A DNA stretch of 64,000 nt from CAWDMN01 sp963803155 (GTDB lineage Bacteria; Acidobacteriota; Terriglobia; Versatilivoradales; Versatilivoraceae), in assembly GCA_963803155.1 (NCBI GenBank), contig CAWDMN010000034.1, forward strand, positions 62,001 to 126,000. The letters run 5' to 3'. Every line of letters starts with the position of its first letter. Positions within the stretch are counted from its first letter, which is position 1. The translations under genes and the position numbers were made by a program. The notes beneath the pieces were generated by a model. That model was not told the DNA's origin. It worked only from the letters and a program-made list of their open reading frames with translations, and ran no database searches. Of the stretch, positions 44,078 through 53,060 are shown in pieces.

Positions 44078-45325
44078 TTAATCTTTTAATCCCTTGAGGA
44101 GGGGTTGCAGTCTAGCCTGGCTCTTCATCAGTTCAGCCCAGGTGATCTGGCGTCGTTCATAGGCGGCGGTCCGGCCGAGGATCGTAAGCAGATTGCTGCG
44201 GACGCTGGGCGCCACCGTTAGATTTTCGAATTTTCCGTTTTGGATGTTGGAGTGGAAAGAAGCGATATTATTCACCGCGCCCTCTTCGTAGATCCGGGGG
44301 GTCTGCCCGCCTCGATAGAAGTTGTCGCCGCGAATCAACACCTGGCCGCCGTATTCCGTTTCCAACACTCCTTTTGAACCGAACATCCGGTTGCGAATGC
44401 CTTCCGGACGGGTGCCATGGCCATTGAATTGCCGCGAGCTGAAAGTAACTCCCACCTGATTAGGGTACTGGAAGAGAATGGCGAAATGGTCCCAACAGCT
44501 GCCCAGTTTGCGGCGCGCGGTTAAGCCGCCGGTCCCCACGGCAAACACCGGTTCAGAATTCATGATCCAACTGGCCACATCCAGAGTGTGGATATTTTGT
44601 TCCGTGATAATATCGCCGGACAATTCGCGATCCAATCCCCAGGCTCGCAAGCGGTTTTCGGCGTTGTTGGGATCACTCTCCAGGTACTGGTATTTGTCGT
44701 TAAATGGATTATCCGCATGATAAGTGGATTCGCCAAAGGCGAAATCGCCGAGTGCGCCAGCATGAACTCTCTTGAGAGCCTCCAAATAAAATTCTTGAGC
44801 GCGGGTTTGAAAATCCGCCAGAAAACAGAGTTTCTTGCTGGTGGCCTTTTTCCCGCTTTCCTCAACGGTTTTACAGCCAGGCACATCCACTCCGATCGGT
44901 TTGGCCAGATAAACGTTTACCCCAGCATCCACGGCAGTGGCGGCTTGCTCGGGATGAAAATAAGGCGGGCTTTCGATGGCAACGGCATCGACATGGCTAT
45001 CCAAGAGACGCTTGTAGCAGGAAAGCCCCGTATAACGCCGGTCTGATGGGACATTAAATTTCCCCCCCGCCTCATCCACTTTGTCTTTAAAATAGTCCGC
45101 CAGTGCAGTTAATTCATACCCCCCATGTTTCATGAATAGGTCGGCAATCCATGTTCCCCGGCCTCCACAGCCGATCAATCCCAGTTTGATTTTTTGATTG
45201 GAGGCGTAGCTCCTGACAGTTGAGACAGGCAGGACGGTCAGCGAGGCCAGCGCGCCGGCCTGGCGAATGAATTTGCGCCGGTTCAACGAAGAATCTCCAG
45301 ATTGAGGAATTTCTTTGAAAGACAT
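44078..45325 (-). CDS. Tat-exported Gfo/Idh/MocA oxidoreductase
   Basis: The start at 45325 is chosen because AAGGAG lies 10 nt upstream and a Tat signal follows (SLNRRKFIRQAGALASLTVL). The Rossmann motif is LGLIGCGGRGTWIADLF and the EKP-like motif is replaced by VNVYLAKPIGVDVPG, with Ala in place of Glu. The C-terminal domain includes GDIITEQNIHTLDVASWIMN. It is the third exported Gfo/Idh enzyme of the window and has its own terminator. An upstream extension to 45463 has no ribosome site and would displace the signal. Confidence 0.87.
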   Translation of the reverse strand: MSFKEIPQSGDSSLNRRKFIRQAGALASLTVLPVSTVRSYASNQKIKLGLIGCGGRGTWIADLFMKHGGYELTALADYFKDKVDEAGGKFNVPSDRRYTGLSCYKRLLDSHVDAVAIESPPYFHPEQAATAVDAGVNVYLAKPIGVDVPGCKTVEESGKKATSKKLCFLADFQTRAQEFYLEALKRVHAGALGDFAFGESTYHADNPFNDKYQYLESDPNNAENRLRAWGLDRELSGDIITEQNIHTLDVASWIMNSEPVFAVGTGGLTARRKLGSCWDHFAILFQYPNQVGVTFSSRQFNGHGTRPEGIRNRMFGSKGVLETEYGGQVLIRGDNFYRGGQTPRIYEEGAVNNIASFHSNIQNGKFENLTVAPSVRSNLLTILGRTAAYERRQITWAELMKSQARLQPLLKGLKD

Positions 45326-45734
45326 TGTTGGCCTGCTCCTTTGTGTGATATTTGTGAAAAAAGTCCGGAAGTTCATGGATGGAGATTTAATAACGACAGC
45401 AAAAAGATACCATTTAAGGCTATCAAAAGGAAATGTCCGGGTGCAATTAAAAGTGAGCGACAAAAGAATAGGGTGAATTGTTCATTGTAGGGAGCAGTGT
45501 GGCAGGGCGCTTGTGGGACCGCCGTCACCGCCGAAAGAGCCAACTCTGCCGCTCGCAGATGGACGGTTCGGCGAATTGCCCCGCCAGGATTATTAAAAAG
45601 AGAGCTTGTTCCGGATTTTTTTCTTTAAGCTTTTCTCCTTAGCATTGGGATAATAGAGGCATCTTCTGCTTGTTAGGCAGGGACCATTTCCCTGGCTCTT
45701 CTCGAAAAAGTTGGTTTTCATTTGGAATTCTTCC
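45326..45734. other. Intergenic region between divergent genes
   Basis: No gene is supported. The stretch 45505-45585 (GACCGCCGTCACCGCCGAAA, then GCCAACTCTGCCGCTCGCAG) is a decayed relative of the palindromic block at 5127-5330. Promoters for both flanking genes are expected but were not identified. Confidence 0.5.
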
Positions 45735-45876
45735 ATGGTGAGGCTTATGAAAAAAAATAAGAGTCTACAGAAAAAAGTCGCGGAAATCCGCAGGTTTTGT
45801 GAATCCCATTCCGATCCCGCCCGGGCGCAAAAATATGCCCGGTATTTCGTGGAAGGATATGATGCCTACGGATTAG
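45735..45876 (+). pseudogene. AlkD-like DNA alkylation repair gene, 5' fragment
   Basis: Forty-six codons from the ATG at 45735 encode KKNKSLQKKVAEIRRFCESH and ARAQKYARYFVEGYDAYG, the N-terminus of a HEAT-repeat DNA alkylation repair protein (PF08713). An alternative ATG is at 45747. The frame is cut after GGATTAG at 45876 by the IS1634-type element; the 3' part resumes at 47904. Without the insert and one copy of TTAG the codons GGA TTA GAA CGG continue in frame (DAYGLERKLMEEQ). Confidence 0.85.
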
Positions 45877-47903
45877 CCCGTCTTTGACAACTGGCGTCAA
45901 AAAAATCAGTAAGTCATTGATTTTGGGTTCGACGAAACAAAAAGTCGGCACTACAAAACAACGGCTTTCTCTGCTGGATGGCTGAGATCATCCGCAGTCA
46001 ATTTGGGAGGTGGCTGACTGGGTAAAGTCAACTTCAGCTGATGGAGCAACAACTGTTGGTCTTTCTCTGGATGCGTATATCGAGTGAGGATCAGTTTCTT
46101 GCCGTCGGTCGTCGGCAAGTGAACATCCACCATTTGAATCTCCGCCAGTTTATCCAAAGCCTGCCGGGGTGTGAGGCCTGGCGCCAGGAGAGCCAGACGT
46201 TGCTTCAAAGTGACGTGCAGGCAATAAGCGAGAAAGGCCACAAAGATGTGCGCCTCAATGCGCTCGTCTTTTTGATGATAGATCGGGCGCAATCCGAGGT
46301 CGGACTTCAGATTTCGGAACACGGCTTCGATCTCGGTCAATTGAATATAGTAATCCCATAGGCTGGCCGTCTGCTCCACACCTAAATTGGATCGCAGCAG
46401 ATAATTTCCTTCCGTCCGACGGACCTGCCGGAGTTTATTTCTGTTCAAGGCGAAAGTGAAGGTGGTCGCATCCACTTTTTCATCCGGACTGGGAATTCGG
46501 ATCTCGACAATGGGATACGCATTTCCCGCCTCTTTTTTCGCGGCTCCCAGCTTCATCAACAACACATCCCGAGTGAGTTTTTGCCGCTGCAATTCCTGCA
46601 ACCTTTTCCAGAAACGCTTCAACCGGCGTTGGCGCATCGCCCGTTCCTTGGCAAAGCGGCCTGCACTGCGCGCCAACACATATAACTCGTCCTCTTTTCG
46701 AAGCAGCTTCACCTGGACCGATTCCCGGACTTTCTCCCACGGCTGAGCCAGAAAATCTTGTTCGAGTTTGGTCAACTTCCCGCGAGGGGTCCCCACCAGA
46801 TAATGGACCACAGGATCCGATTTCCTCATCTGCGCCAGTGTCTCTTCGGTCGGTATGCCCCGGTCCATGACCCACACCCGATTCGCTTTCCCATATTGAG
46901 CTTCGATCTTTTCCAAAAAACCAGACAAGGTGGTCTTGTCACTCGTGTTGCCGTCCATGACCTCATAAGCCAAGGGGAAACCTTCCGGGGTGACAATCAA
47001 CCCAATGACCACCTGCACGCAATCGGGTCGCTTATCTCGACTATATCCGAATTTTCTCTTTCCTTCCCCGGGAGGATCACACTCAAAATAGGTACTGGTC
47101 AGGTCGTACAATAAGACTTCGAATCCCGCCTGAAACAGGTCCTCCCACCGTTCCCGCAAATAGGAAAACATCTCCGTCTTGTGCCTCAACAGCAGATCCA
47201 GACAGCGATAGGGATTCTGTTGGGGCAGGACCTCCGAGTCTTCGCCCAATAAATCTCCCATCGCGCTCTTCCCATACCAAACCCGATGCAGCTTCCATTC
47301 ACTGCCGGGGTCGAGCAGACGATAGACCGTCAGCGTCTTCAGCACATTCAACCAGCGAGTCCCCTCTCGACTGGGCAATAGCCGCTCCGCCCAAAAATCA
47401 TCCAACTTCAATTGATTCCAGATTCCCATGGCCAGCCAACAGGCACCCCATTGACGCGGCCGGTGCAGACTGAGTTGGTTCAACCGTATTTGCACGACTT
47501 CCGTTTTTATTTCGGGGGCAGGCCGATCCGCGGGAAACAGCGCCACTTGACGAGGGGACTCTCGGCCGTCTTCAAATAGTTCGATCGTTCGACACCAGGT
47601 TTCCTTTTGGGCGTCGTTGATTTCTCCCAGATATAAAACGTGCCGCTGAATCACCTGGCCTTTCTGGGTGCGACGATTTTCGACAATGCTCCAGTATCGG
47701 TGTTCTTTTCCGTCCTTTTTTCGGACCTTCGCTCGTAGAAACATCGTCCCATTGTCTATATTTTTTTGCCGAGGTCAATGGGGTAGGTCGGCACTACAGG
47801 CGATTTCCCGACGTTTTGCCGAAACTGTTATTGATAGGAAACAGCTTCTGAGTACAAAAAATCGCGCTTGGGTCAAAATCAGCTGCGAGTTGTCAAAGTC
47901 GGG
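45877..47903 (-). mobile_element. IS1634-family insertion sequence in an alkD-like gene
   Basis: The element is 2027 bp. Its ends are imperfect 20-bp terminal inverted repeats, CCCGTCTTTGACAACTGGCG on the left and CCCGACTTTGACAACTCGCA (minus strand) on the right, matching at 17 of 20 positions. TTAG is present on both sides (45873-45876 and 47904-47907) as the target duplication. Removing the element and one TTAG exactly restores the reading frame of the interrupted repair gene, so the boundaries are well supported. The single transposase gene is intact. Confidence 0.93.
45951..47744 (-). CDS. IS1634-family (IS4 group) transposase
   Basis: The 597-residue protein has the IS1634 arrangement: an N-terminal basic domain (FLRAKVRKKDGKEHRYWSIV), the first catalytic Asp in EVLLYDLTSTYFE, DGNTSDKTTL, the second Asp in VWVMDRGIPTEETL, and the C-terminal Y-x-E region QLTEIEAVFRNLKSDLGLRP. 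The intervening region is rich in Lys/Arg (RQRRLKRFWKRLQELQRQKL). It occupies nearly the whole element. The frame is complete, so the IS may be active. Confidence 0.93.
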   Translation of the reverse strand: MFLRAKVRKKDGKEHRYWSIVENRRTQKGQVIQRHVLYLGEINDAQKETWCRTIELFEDGRESPRQVALFPADRPAPEIKTEVVQIRLNQLSLHRPRQWGACWLAMGIWNQLKLDDFWAERLLPSREGTRWLNVLKTLTVYRLLDPGSEWKLHRVWYGKSAMGDLLGEDSEVLPQQNPYRCLDLLLRHKTEMFSYLRERWEDLFQAGFEVLLYDLTSTYFECDPPGEGKRKFGYSRDKRPDCVQVVIGLIVTPEGFPLAYEVMDGNTSDKTTLSGFLEKIEAQYGKANRVWVMDRGIPTEETLAQMRKSDPVVHYLVGTPRGKLTKLEQDFLAQPWEKVRESVQVKLLRKEDELYVLARSAGRFAKERAMRQRRLKRFWKRLQELQRQKLTRDVLLMKLGAAKKEAGNAYPIVEIRIPSPDEKVDATTFTFALNRNKLRQVRRTEGNYLLRSNLGVEQTASLWDYYIQLTEIEAVFRNLKSDLGLRPIYHQKDERIEAHIFVAFLAYCLHVTLKQRLALLAPGLTPRQALDKLAEIQMVDVHLPTTDGKKLILTRYTHPEKDQQLLLHQLKLTLPSQPPPKLTADDLSHPAEKAVVL

Positions 47904-48527
47904 TTAGAACGGAAGCTGATGGAGGAACAGCGGGAACTCTGGTTGCGAAAATACAGGAAGGAACTGGAATTTGAAGATTTTATTGCCTTGGGCAAACTCT
48001 TGCTCGAAAGCGGCAAATATGAAGAAGCAAGTTTTGCCATTTTATTTGTGGCCGCATTTTCTGAACAATATTCAGCTGCGACGTTGGAATTGCTGGGAGA
48101 TTGGCCTGAGAGCGGTTTCAGGAATTGGGCCCACACCGATATCTTTTGCGGGATGGTCCTTAAGCAATTTTTTGTCAGAAAGATCGTGAAGCTGGATTCG
48201 TTTGCCACCTGGCGGGAGTCTCGAAGCAAGTGGAGACGCCGTACCGTCCCCGTGGCCTTCCTCGAAGCCTTGAAGGCCGGTTGGCCGATCCCGGAACTTC
48301 TTCGCTTCCTTCATCCCATGATGATGGATCCGGAAAAGGTCGTCCAGCAAGGGTTGGGTTGGTTTTTGCGCGAAGCCTGGAAACGCGATTCAGAGCGGGC
48401 GGAAAAATTCCTGCTCCAGTGGAAAGACCAGTGTCCCCGCCTCATCATACAGTACGCCACGGAAAAAATGGCGGAGGACGTAAAGCAAAGATTCAAAAGA
48501 TTGCCCAACACGTCTAGGCCCAAATAA
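47904..48527 (+). pseudogene. AlkD-like DNA alkylation repair gene, 3' fragment
   Basis: This fragment continues the gene cut at 45876: LERKLMEEQRELWLRKYRKE, FIALGKLLLESGKYEEASFA and the C-terminal helices WRESRSKWRRRTVPVAFLEAL and WFLREAWKRDSERAEKFLLQWKD. The intact protein would have about 253 residues and belongs to the DNA alkylation repair family, although the glycosylase activity of this branch is not assured. An open frame extends upstream into the IS end as far as 47868 (MGQNQLRVVKV), which could allow a truncated protein, but it would lack the N-terminal helices. Confidence 0.85.
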
Positions 48528-48875
48528 TGAATCTCACAAAGACACGGAGACACTGAGGGGAAAAAGTATTTGATGCTTCTGGCATCTTGAGGAAAGAAAT
48601 CTTCCTCCGTGATAAATAAAAAACCAACCAGCCGACTTCATCTGACCCTGCGAAGGTGCGCTGGTCAGGTGAAGTGGCGGCATGAAGTGTATGGCGTGGA
48701 AAAAATCCCTGAAGGTTTCCCAACCGCTTCGCAATAGCCAGTGGCAATGCTGACCTGAAACTGTTAAAACTCCAGAGGCCTCACAAGTCTCGAAGAGCAG
48801 CCGTTCAGGGGAGGGGACTGAACCCTGCGGGTTCCCCCTTGAACGTTTACATCGAAGACCCGTGAGGTCTTATTG
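48528..48875. other. Repeat-rich gap
   Basis: No gene is supported. A fragment of the CTCCGTG family (ACACGGAGACACTGAGG) is at 48539-48557. A hairpin element nested in a second palindrome occupies 48774-48868. Confidence 0.6.
48774..48868. repeat. Palindrome (R4) split by a small hairpin element (R3)
   Basis: CCAGAGGCCTCACAAGTCT (48774-48792) and AGACCCGTGAGGTCT (48855-48869) are the arms of a palindrome like that at 6803-6848. Between them lies an R3 hairpin in reverse orientation (CCGTTCAGGGG... CTGAACC). TCGAAGA occurs on both sides of the insert (48790-48796 and 48852-48858), consistent with a 7-bp target duplication at the loop. Confidence 0.75.
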
Positions 48876-49469
48876 TCAGGGTTTGGAAGCCCCCGCTTTC
48901 TTCATCGCTTCGCGCAATCGAGCCTCGGCCTCGCTGGACCAATATCCGCAGTCTAATTCTATAAATACGGAAGTGTACGGAAGCGTCAAATCCGTTTTGA
49001 AAACCAGAACGCGGAAATTTTTGGCGCTGGCATCCAGCTTCATGATCAAATCCATATGTGGGAGACGCGTGACACGGGATTCCTTAAGAATCGCGGCGGC
49101 TTTCTCTCGATACTCTCGCACTCCCGGGGCGTCTTTTTCCGGAATGTGCGCCAGTTCGGCATCCATATAAAACAGAGGCCGTACGTGGCGGCTGTTCTTT
49201 AATGCATCGAGAACGGTCTCCAGAACTTTGAAATGATCGGCCCTGGTGGCGATTACTTCAATGCCACCGCCCGTCTGGGCCGGATAAGCGGAATCTGCAA
49301 TCACGATCCAATTTCGATGGCCCAATACAGGAAGTTCGTTTTCCAGTGTGGACTTCCAATCCGCGGCATGGCACATGAGTGTCTCCAACAAAAATAAAAT
49401 CAAGACGATGAAAAAATTTACGGGAATGAGTCCAGCATATCCCTTTGGGGGACCAATGGATTTTCGCAT
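48876..49469 (-). CDS. Secreted RbsD/FucU-like protein
   Basis: After a signal peptide (VNFFIVLILFLLETLMCHA) the protein of 197 residues shows RbsD/FucU (sugar mutarotase) features: LPVLGHRNWIVIADSAYPAQ with the conserved His and Asp at the N-terminus and LPYTSVFIELDCGYW at the C-terminus. Cytoplasmic relatives interconvert sugar ring forms; an exported form would act on sugars before uptake. Assignment is by pattern and less certain than for its neighbours. CAGGAG lies 8 nt before the ATG. Confidence 0.65.
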   Translation of the reverse strand: MRKSIGPPKGYAGLIPVNFFIVLILFLLETLMCHAADWKSTLENELPVLGHRNWIVIADSAYPAQTGGGIEVIATRADHFKVLETVLDALKNSRHVRPLFYMDAELAHIPEKDAPGVREYREKAAAILKESRVTRLPHMDLIMKLDASAKNFRVLVFKTDLTLPYTSVFIELDCGYWSSEAEARLREAMKKAGASKP

Positions 49470-49815
49470 GGGAAATTCTCCTGAGGTAGTTTGAACTGCT
49501 GGTCAACAAAAGTCACGCCGCTTGTACAAAAAAATACAACGATTCATCGTAACCATTCAGGGGAGAACCCGAAGGATTCACAGCGATTAGCCGCTGGTTG
49601 AGCGTGCGACGGTGGTCACACGCTCAACCACCGGTCAAAAGAGCGAATCCTTCGGGTTCATTCCCCCCCCCTGAACGATCACGATCCATCTTCTTAATCA
49701 ATCTTAAGCCTTCTATTTGAGGCGGCATAAAAAAGAGAGAACTTATTTTCAAACCTATACGAACGAAGTGTGTGAATAACCGCCGTCAATTACTCAGTGA
49801 AGCCAAGATCGTGGC
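49470..49815. other. Gap containing a composite inverted repeat
   Basis: No gene is visible. The middle (49551-49683) is a nested inverted structure listed separately. The rest is plain AT-rich sequence downstream of selA. Confidence 0.6.
49551..49683. repeat. Two inverted R3 hairpin elements around an inner palindrome
   Basis: A reverse R3 copy (about 49556-49590, ATTCAGGGGAGAACCCGAAG) and a forward copy (about 49645-49683, AATCCTTCGGGTTCA) face each other. Between them TGGTTGAGCGTG (about 49604-49615) pairs with CACGCTCAACCA (about 49620-49633). The block could fold into one long stem. Confidence 0.75.
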
Positions 49816-51234
49816 TCACACTCTTTGCCAATTTTTACGAATCAACGCCAACACTTCGGCTAAGGACTGTTCCTCATCGGGGGAGACGGTCCTGAGATCG
49901 AGCAGAACCTGATCGTTTTCAATTCGGCCGATGACCGGCAGAGCAGCCTGCCGCAATCTTCTTTCGATATCGTTGGCGGAGAGGGCTGAAGAGCGAAGAG
50001 CCAGAAGCCTGGTAGGGATGCCTTGTTCAGGAGTCGAACCACCGCCCAGCATGGATTCACCGTCAACAATGTCGAATTCAAAGAAGTGCTGCTCCGGATC
50101 CGCCAGTGACATCAGGATTTGGGCCCGGTTTTCGATTTGGGATGGAGTCCAGGCCAGCATCCGCAAAATGGGAATTTCCTCTTTTTCTCGGCAGGTAGTG
50201 TAGGCTTTCAGAGTGGCTTCCAGAGCGGCGAGCCTGAACCGGTCGAGGCGGAAGGCGCGAAAAAGAGGATTGCGGCGGATCTGTTCGACCAAATCCTGCC
50301 TGCCGGCGATGATGCCAGCCTGCGGACCTCCCATCAGTTTGTCTCCGCTGAAACAGATCAAATCAGCCCCGGCCGAAAGACTCGATTGGGCGGGAGGTTC
50401 GTCCCGAATTCCCAGAGATTCCATGTCGGTCAGGCAACCGCTTCCCAAATCTTCAATCAGGAGCACTTGATGTTTTCGGGCCAGATCGGCCAGGTCTGGC
50501 AATGCAGGCTTAGCCGAGAATCCCTGGATCCGAAAATTGCTCGGATGGACGCGCAGAATCATCCGGGTCTGGCTGGTGATTGCTTGCGTGTAATCTGCCA
50601 GGTGAGTGCAATTCGTAGTGCCGACTTCACGCAGCAAGGCTCCGCTTTTGTTTAGAATGTCAGGAATTCGAAATGAATCGCCGATTTCCACCAACTCTCC
50701 GCGGGAAATCAATACCTCTTGACCCGGTGCAAGAGAGTTGAGAGTCAGGAAAACAGCTGCCGCATTATTATTAACAACGAGAGATCTTTCGCATTTCAAG
50801 ATCTGCCGCAAAAGAGGTTCGACATGAAGGTCACGTTTTCCGCGTCGCCCCTCCTCGAGGTCGAACTCCAGATTGGAATATCCCAGGCTGACCTCCTTCA
50901 TCCGGCGCACGGCCTCAGCGCTGAGAGGAGCCCTGCCAAGGTTGGTGTGGAGGATAACCCCGGTTGCATTGATCATGCGCCGCAAGGAGGGAAGAGTCTT
51001 ATGCTGAAAATCCCTCTGGATCCTGAAATATAAATCACGGATCAAATCCTGTTTCCCGGAAAATTGAACTGAATTTGATTTAATTTCCTGCCGATAGGAA
51101 TGGAGAACACCGCGGATAATTCCCGTAACGAAAACGCGGCTGCTGCTCGTGACAAGCGGCTCAATCTCGGGGGAATTCAGGAGCCGGTCCATGGAAGGGA
51201 TTTGCCTCAATAGAGGGAGTTGGGATTGGGGCAT
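49816..51234 (-). CDS. selA: L-seryl-tRNA(Sec) selenium transferase
   Basis: SelA converts seryl-tRNA(Sec) to selenocysteinyl-tRNA(Sec) with selenophosphate, using PLP. The length (472 residues) and motifs fit: RRMINATGVILHTNLGRAPL, YSNLEFDLEEGRRGKRD, VVNNNAAAVFLTLNSLA, the PLP-lysine motif FSGDKLMGGPQAGII near residue 298, and GGGSTPEQGIPTRLLAL. AGGAGG lies 5 nt before the ATG. SelB, SelD and tRNA(Sec) are not seen here; selB often follows selA, but the next gene downstream on this strand is the RbsD-like one. Presence of selA implies that the organism makes selenoproteins. Confidence 0.95.
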   Translation of the reverse strand: MPQSQLPLLRQIPSMDRLLNSPEIEPLVTSSSRVFVTGIIRGVLHSYRQEIKSNSVQFSGKQDLIRDLYFRIQRDFQHKTLPSLRRMINATGVILHTNLGRAPLSAEAVRRMKEVSLGYSNLEFDLEEGRRGKRDLHVEPLLRQILKCERSLVVNNNAAAVFLTLNSLAPGQEVLISRGELVEIGDSFRIPDILNKSGALLREVGTTNCTHLADYTQAITSQTRMILRVHPSNFRIQGFSAKPALPDLADLARKHQVLLIEDLGSGCLTDMESLGIRDEPPAQSSLSAGADLICFSGDKLMGGPQAGIIAGRQDLVEQIRRNPLFRAFRLDRFRLAALEATLKAYTTCREKEEIPILRMLAWTPSQIENRAQILMSLADPEQHFFEFDIVDGESMLGGGSTPEQGIPTRLLALRSSALSANDIERRLRQAALPVIGRIENDQVLLDLRTVSPDEEQSLAEVLALIRKNWQRV

Positions 51235-51616
51235 GGGATCCTCCTGAAAACTGACATGAGGCAGCCATTCGCGCCGGGATTTCGGTTTGACCCGTGCGAT
51301 CTAGCGGAATCTGCCCAAAACGCTTTGCCTGACAGGATTCCACCACAGATGCAGGTCAACGTCAACTTTTTGGTTGACCCGGGGAGAGGGCAAATATAGT
51401 ATCTCCACATTTCCATTCGTCAGAGGTTGCGGATCCGCGCCCACCTGCTGGTGAAGGCGAATGGGCATTGCGAATAAAAATAAAAAGACGGCACCATGTT
51501 TCTCCCGCTTTGCGCCATCGCTCCATCCTTAACGAAGAAAATGAAGTCCGTTGGCAGGTGGCGTTTGGGAAATTAAAAAACTCCGGTTATGATTTGTAGC
51601 GGGACGGGATTTCTGA
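51235..51616. other. Divergent intergenic region between selA and 51617
   Basis: No gene or tRNA was recognised. GGTCAAC (51354-51360) and GTTGACC (51373-51379) form a short hairpin. Promoters of both flanking genes should lie here. Confidence 0.5.
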
Positions 51617-52204
51617 ATGACCATTGAAGAAGAACTCAATAATCTGGAAGATGGCATCCGGCGGTTGAAGATTGAATATGACCGTTTTTTCAATGGTGGA
51701 TTGCCCCGGCTTCCCAATGATTTGCAATGGCGTGTCGAAACTCTCATCAAACGGTACTGCGACTCTAGTAACCTGACTTTCGCCCAGAGGTTCCGCTATA
51801 ACTCACTGACGGCCAAATACCATTCATATAAAGAACTCTGGCAAAAAAATGTAAGAAACAAGGAAGAAGGGCGTCCGATTTACGGACCCTACGTGGTGGC
51901 TGAAGCCACGGCGGAGACAGAACCTTCTCCTATACCAGAATCAGCGGACACTCGGCTGATTTGTCAACTGATTTGCAGCAATCCTGAAAGCGAACAGGAA
52001 AAATTGCAGAATCTCTTCAAGAGTTTTGTCGAAGCCAAGCGGGAATGCGGGGAAAAGCCTGATACGGTTCAATTTGATTCCTTCCGAAAATTCCTGGCTG
52101 AAAAAACCTTGAAATTAAAAGATCAATTCAAATGCCAATCGGTATGCTATACCATCAGCGTAGAATCCGGCAAAGTGAAATTCACCGCCAAAGGGGTCAG
52201 CTGA
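51617..52204 (+). CDS. MXAN_5187-C-like conserved protein
   Basis: The protein (195 residues) has no signal peptide. Its first 90 residues match the pattern of a domain found at the C-terminus of Myxococcus MXAN_5187: EEELNNLEDGIRRLKIEYDRFF, then LTFAQRFRYNSLTAKYHSYKELW. The remainder (110-190) is helical with a small C-terminal sheet (QSVCYTISVESGKVKFTAKG). The function is unknown; relatives occur with gliding and signalling genes in deltaproteobacteria. The next gene begins 17 nt after its stop, so they form an operon. Confidence 0.65.
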   Translation: MTIEEELNNLEDGIRRLKIEYDRFFNGGLPRLPNDLQWRVETLIKRYCDSSNLTFAQRFRYNSLTAKYHSYKELWQKNVRNKEEGRPIYGPYVVAEATAETEPSPIPESADTRLICQLICSNPESEQEKLQNLFKSFVEAKRECGEKPDTVQFDSFRKFLAEKTLKLKDQFKCQSVCYTISVESGKVKFTAKGVS

Positions 52205-52220
52205 ATGGAGCCTTGTTTGC

Positions 52221-53060
52221 ATGAGTTTATTGTATGTTTCGCAACGCCCAATTTTCGCCGATAATCCCCCACCAGGAATGAAACCGCATACAGTCCATCT
52301 TCTCCCATTGTCCCGTCTGCTCACATTGTTATTGTTGCTTAGTATGTTTTCAACCTCCCTTCAGAGCCAGTCTCATACGACCGCCGCTGCTCCAGCCCAA
52401 ATTGTCTATCGGGCCTGTTACCTGATGCCGGATTCATTGCAGCGTCTGATGCGGCAGCGGGAGCAATATATTGCGGAAGGGATGAACCGGGTTTCCTTGT
52501 CAGTTTGGGATAAAGACGCGGATCGCACACGGGATGAAGAGCGGCTCATCGGCAAATTGGAAGGTCTGGTGAAGATGCTTCAGGGGCGGGCTAATTTTTT
52601 CCAGCTGTCCAAAGACTTCGGTGAAGTGGCGCAGCTGACTTTGAGAATATCGTTGCCGGAGGGAAAAAAATTTACCGCGAATGATCTGGAATTTTTCCTG
52701 AATTACATGGGGCGTCAAGGGGACGCTTTTGAATTGGTAGTCTACGACACTCCGGCCCAGGAAGCAGGCACACGGGTGCTCCAGAAAATGCTGGCTGATA
52801 TCGGGCAACGGCGGGCACTTTACTCGGCACGGCTGCAATCTGCCTATTCTCGACCCTTCGACCATTATTCCCCGGAGGAGCTGAACGAGCGGTCTCCTTT
52901 TTATGGAGTGGCACAATTAGTTTATTCGCATGCCGTGATCGATATCGCCCGGCTTTGGCTCTGGACGTGGATCGAAGCCAATGGAGACCTGGAAGGTTCA
53001 CGGCTGCTGGAGTCTTACCATTCACGAGGGGAAGAACAGCCGGCCTCCCCGCGGAATTGA
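52221..53060 (+). CDS. Secreted protein of unknown function
   Basis: No family is recognised with confidence. A hydrophobic signal segment (LSRLLTLLLLLSMFSTSLQSQ) lies at residues 30-50 from the first ATG; the ATG at 52278 would give a normal-length signal and may be the true start. The mature protein is about 220 residues with a mixed helical and strand pattern (FELVVYDTPAQEAGTRVLQKML) and a His/Asp-containing helix near the end (GVAQLVYSHAVIDIARLWLWTWIEANGD), which resembles a metal-binding helix but is not proven. It is co-directional with, and 17 nt after, the MXAN_5187-C-like gene. Confidence 0.6.
   Translation: MSLLYVSQRPIFADNPPPGMKPHTVHLLPLSRLLTLLLLLSMFSTSLQSQSHTTAAAPAQIVYRACYLMPDSLQRLMRQREQYIAEGMNRVSLSVWDKDADRTRDEERLIGKLEGLVKMLQGRANFFQLSKDFGEVAQLTLRISLPEGKKFTANDLEFFLNYMGRQGDAFELVVYDTPAQEAGTRVLQKMLADIGQRRALYSARLQSAYSRPFDHYSPEELNERSPFYGVAQLVYSHAVIDIARLWLWTWIEANGDLEGSRLLESYHSRGEEQPASPRN

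Noticed and set aside
51235..51616. tRNA-Sec beside selA
   Set aside because: No sequence with a long extra arm, TTCGAAT-type T loop and TCA anticodon could be found.
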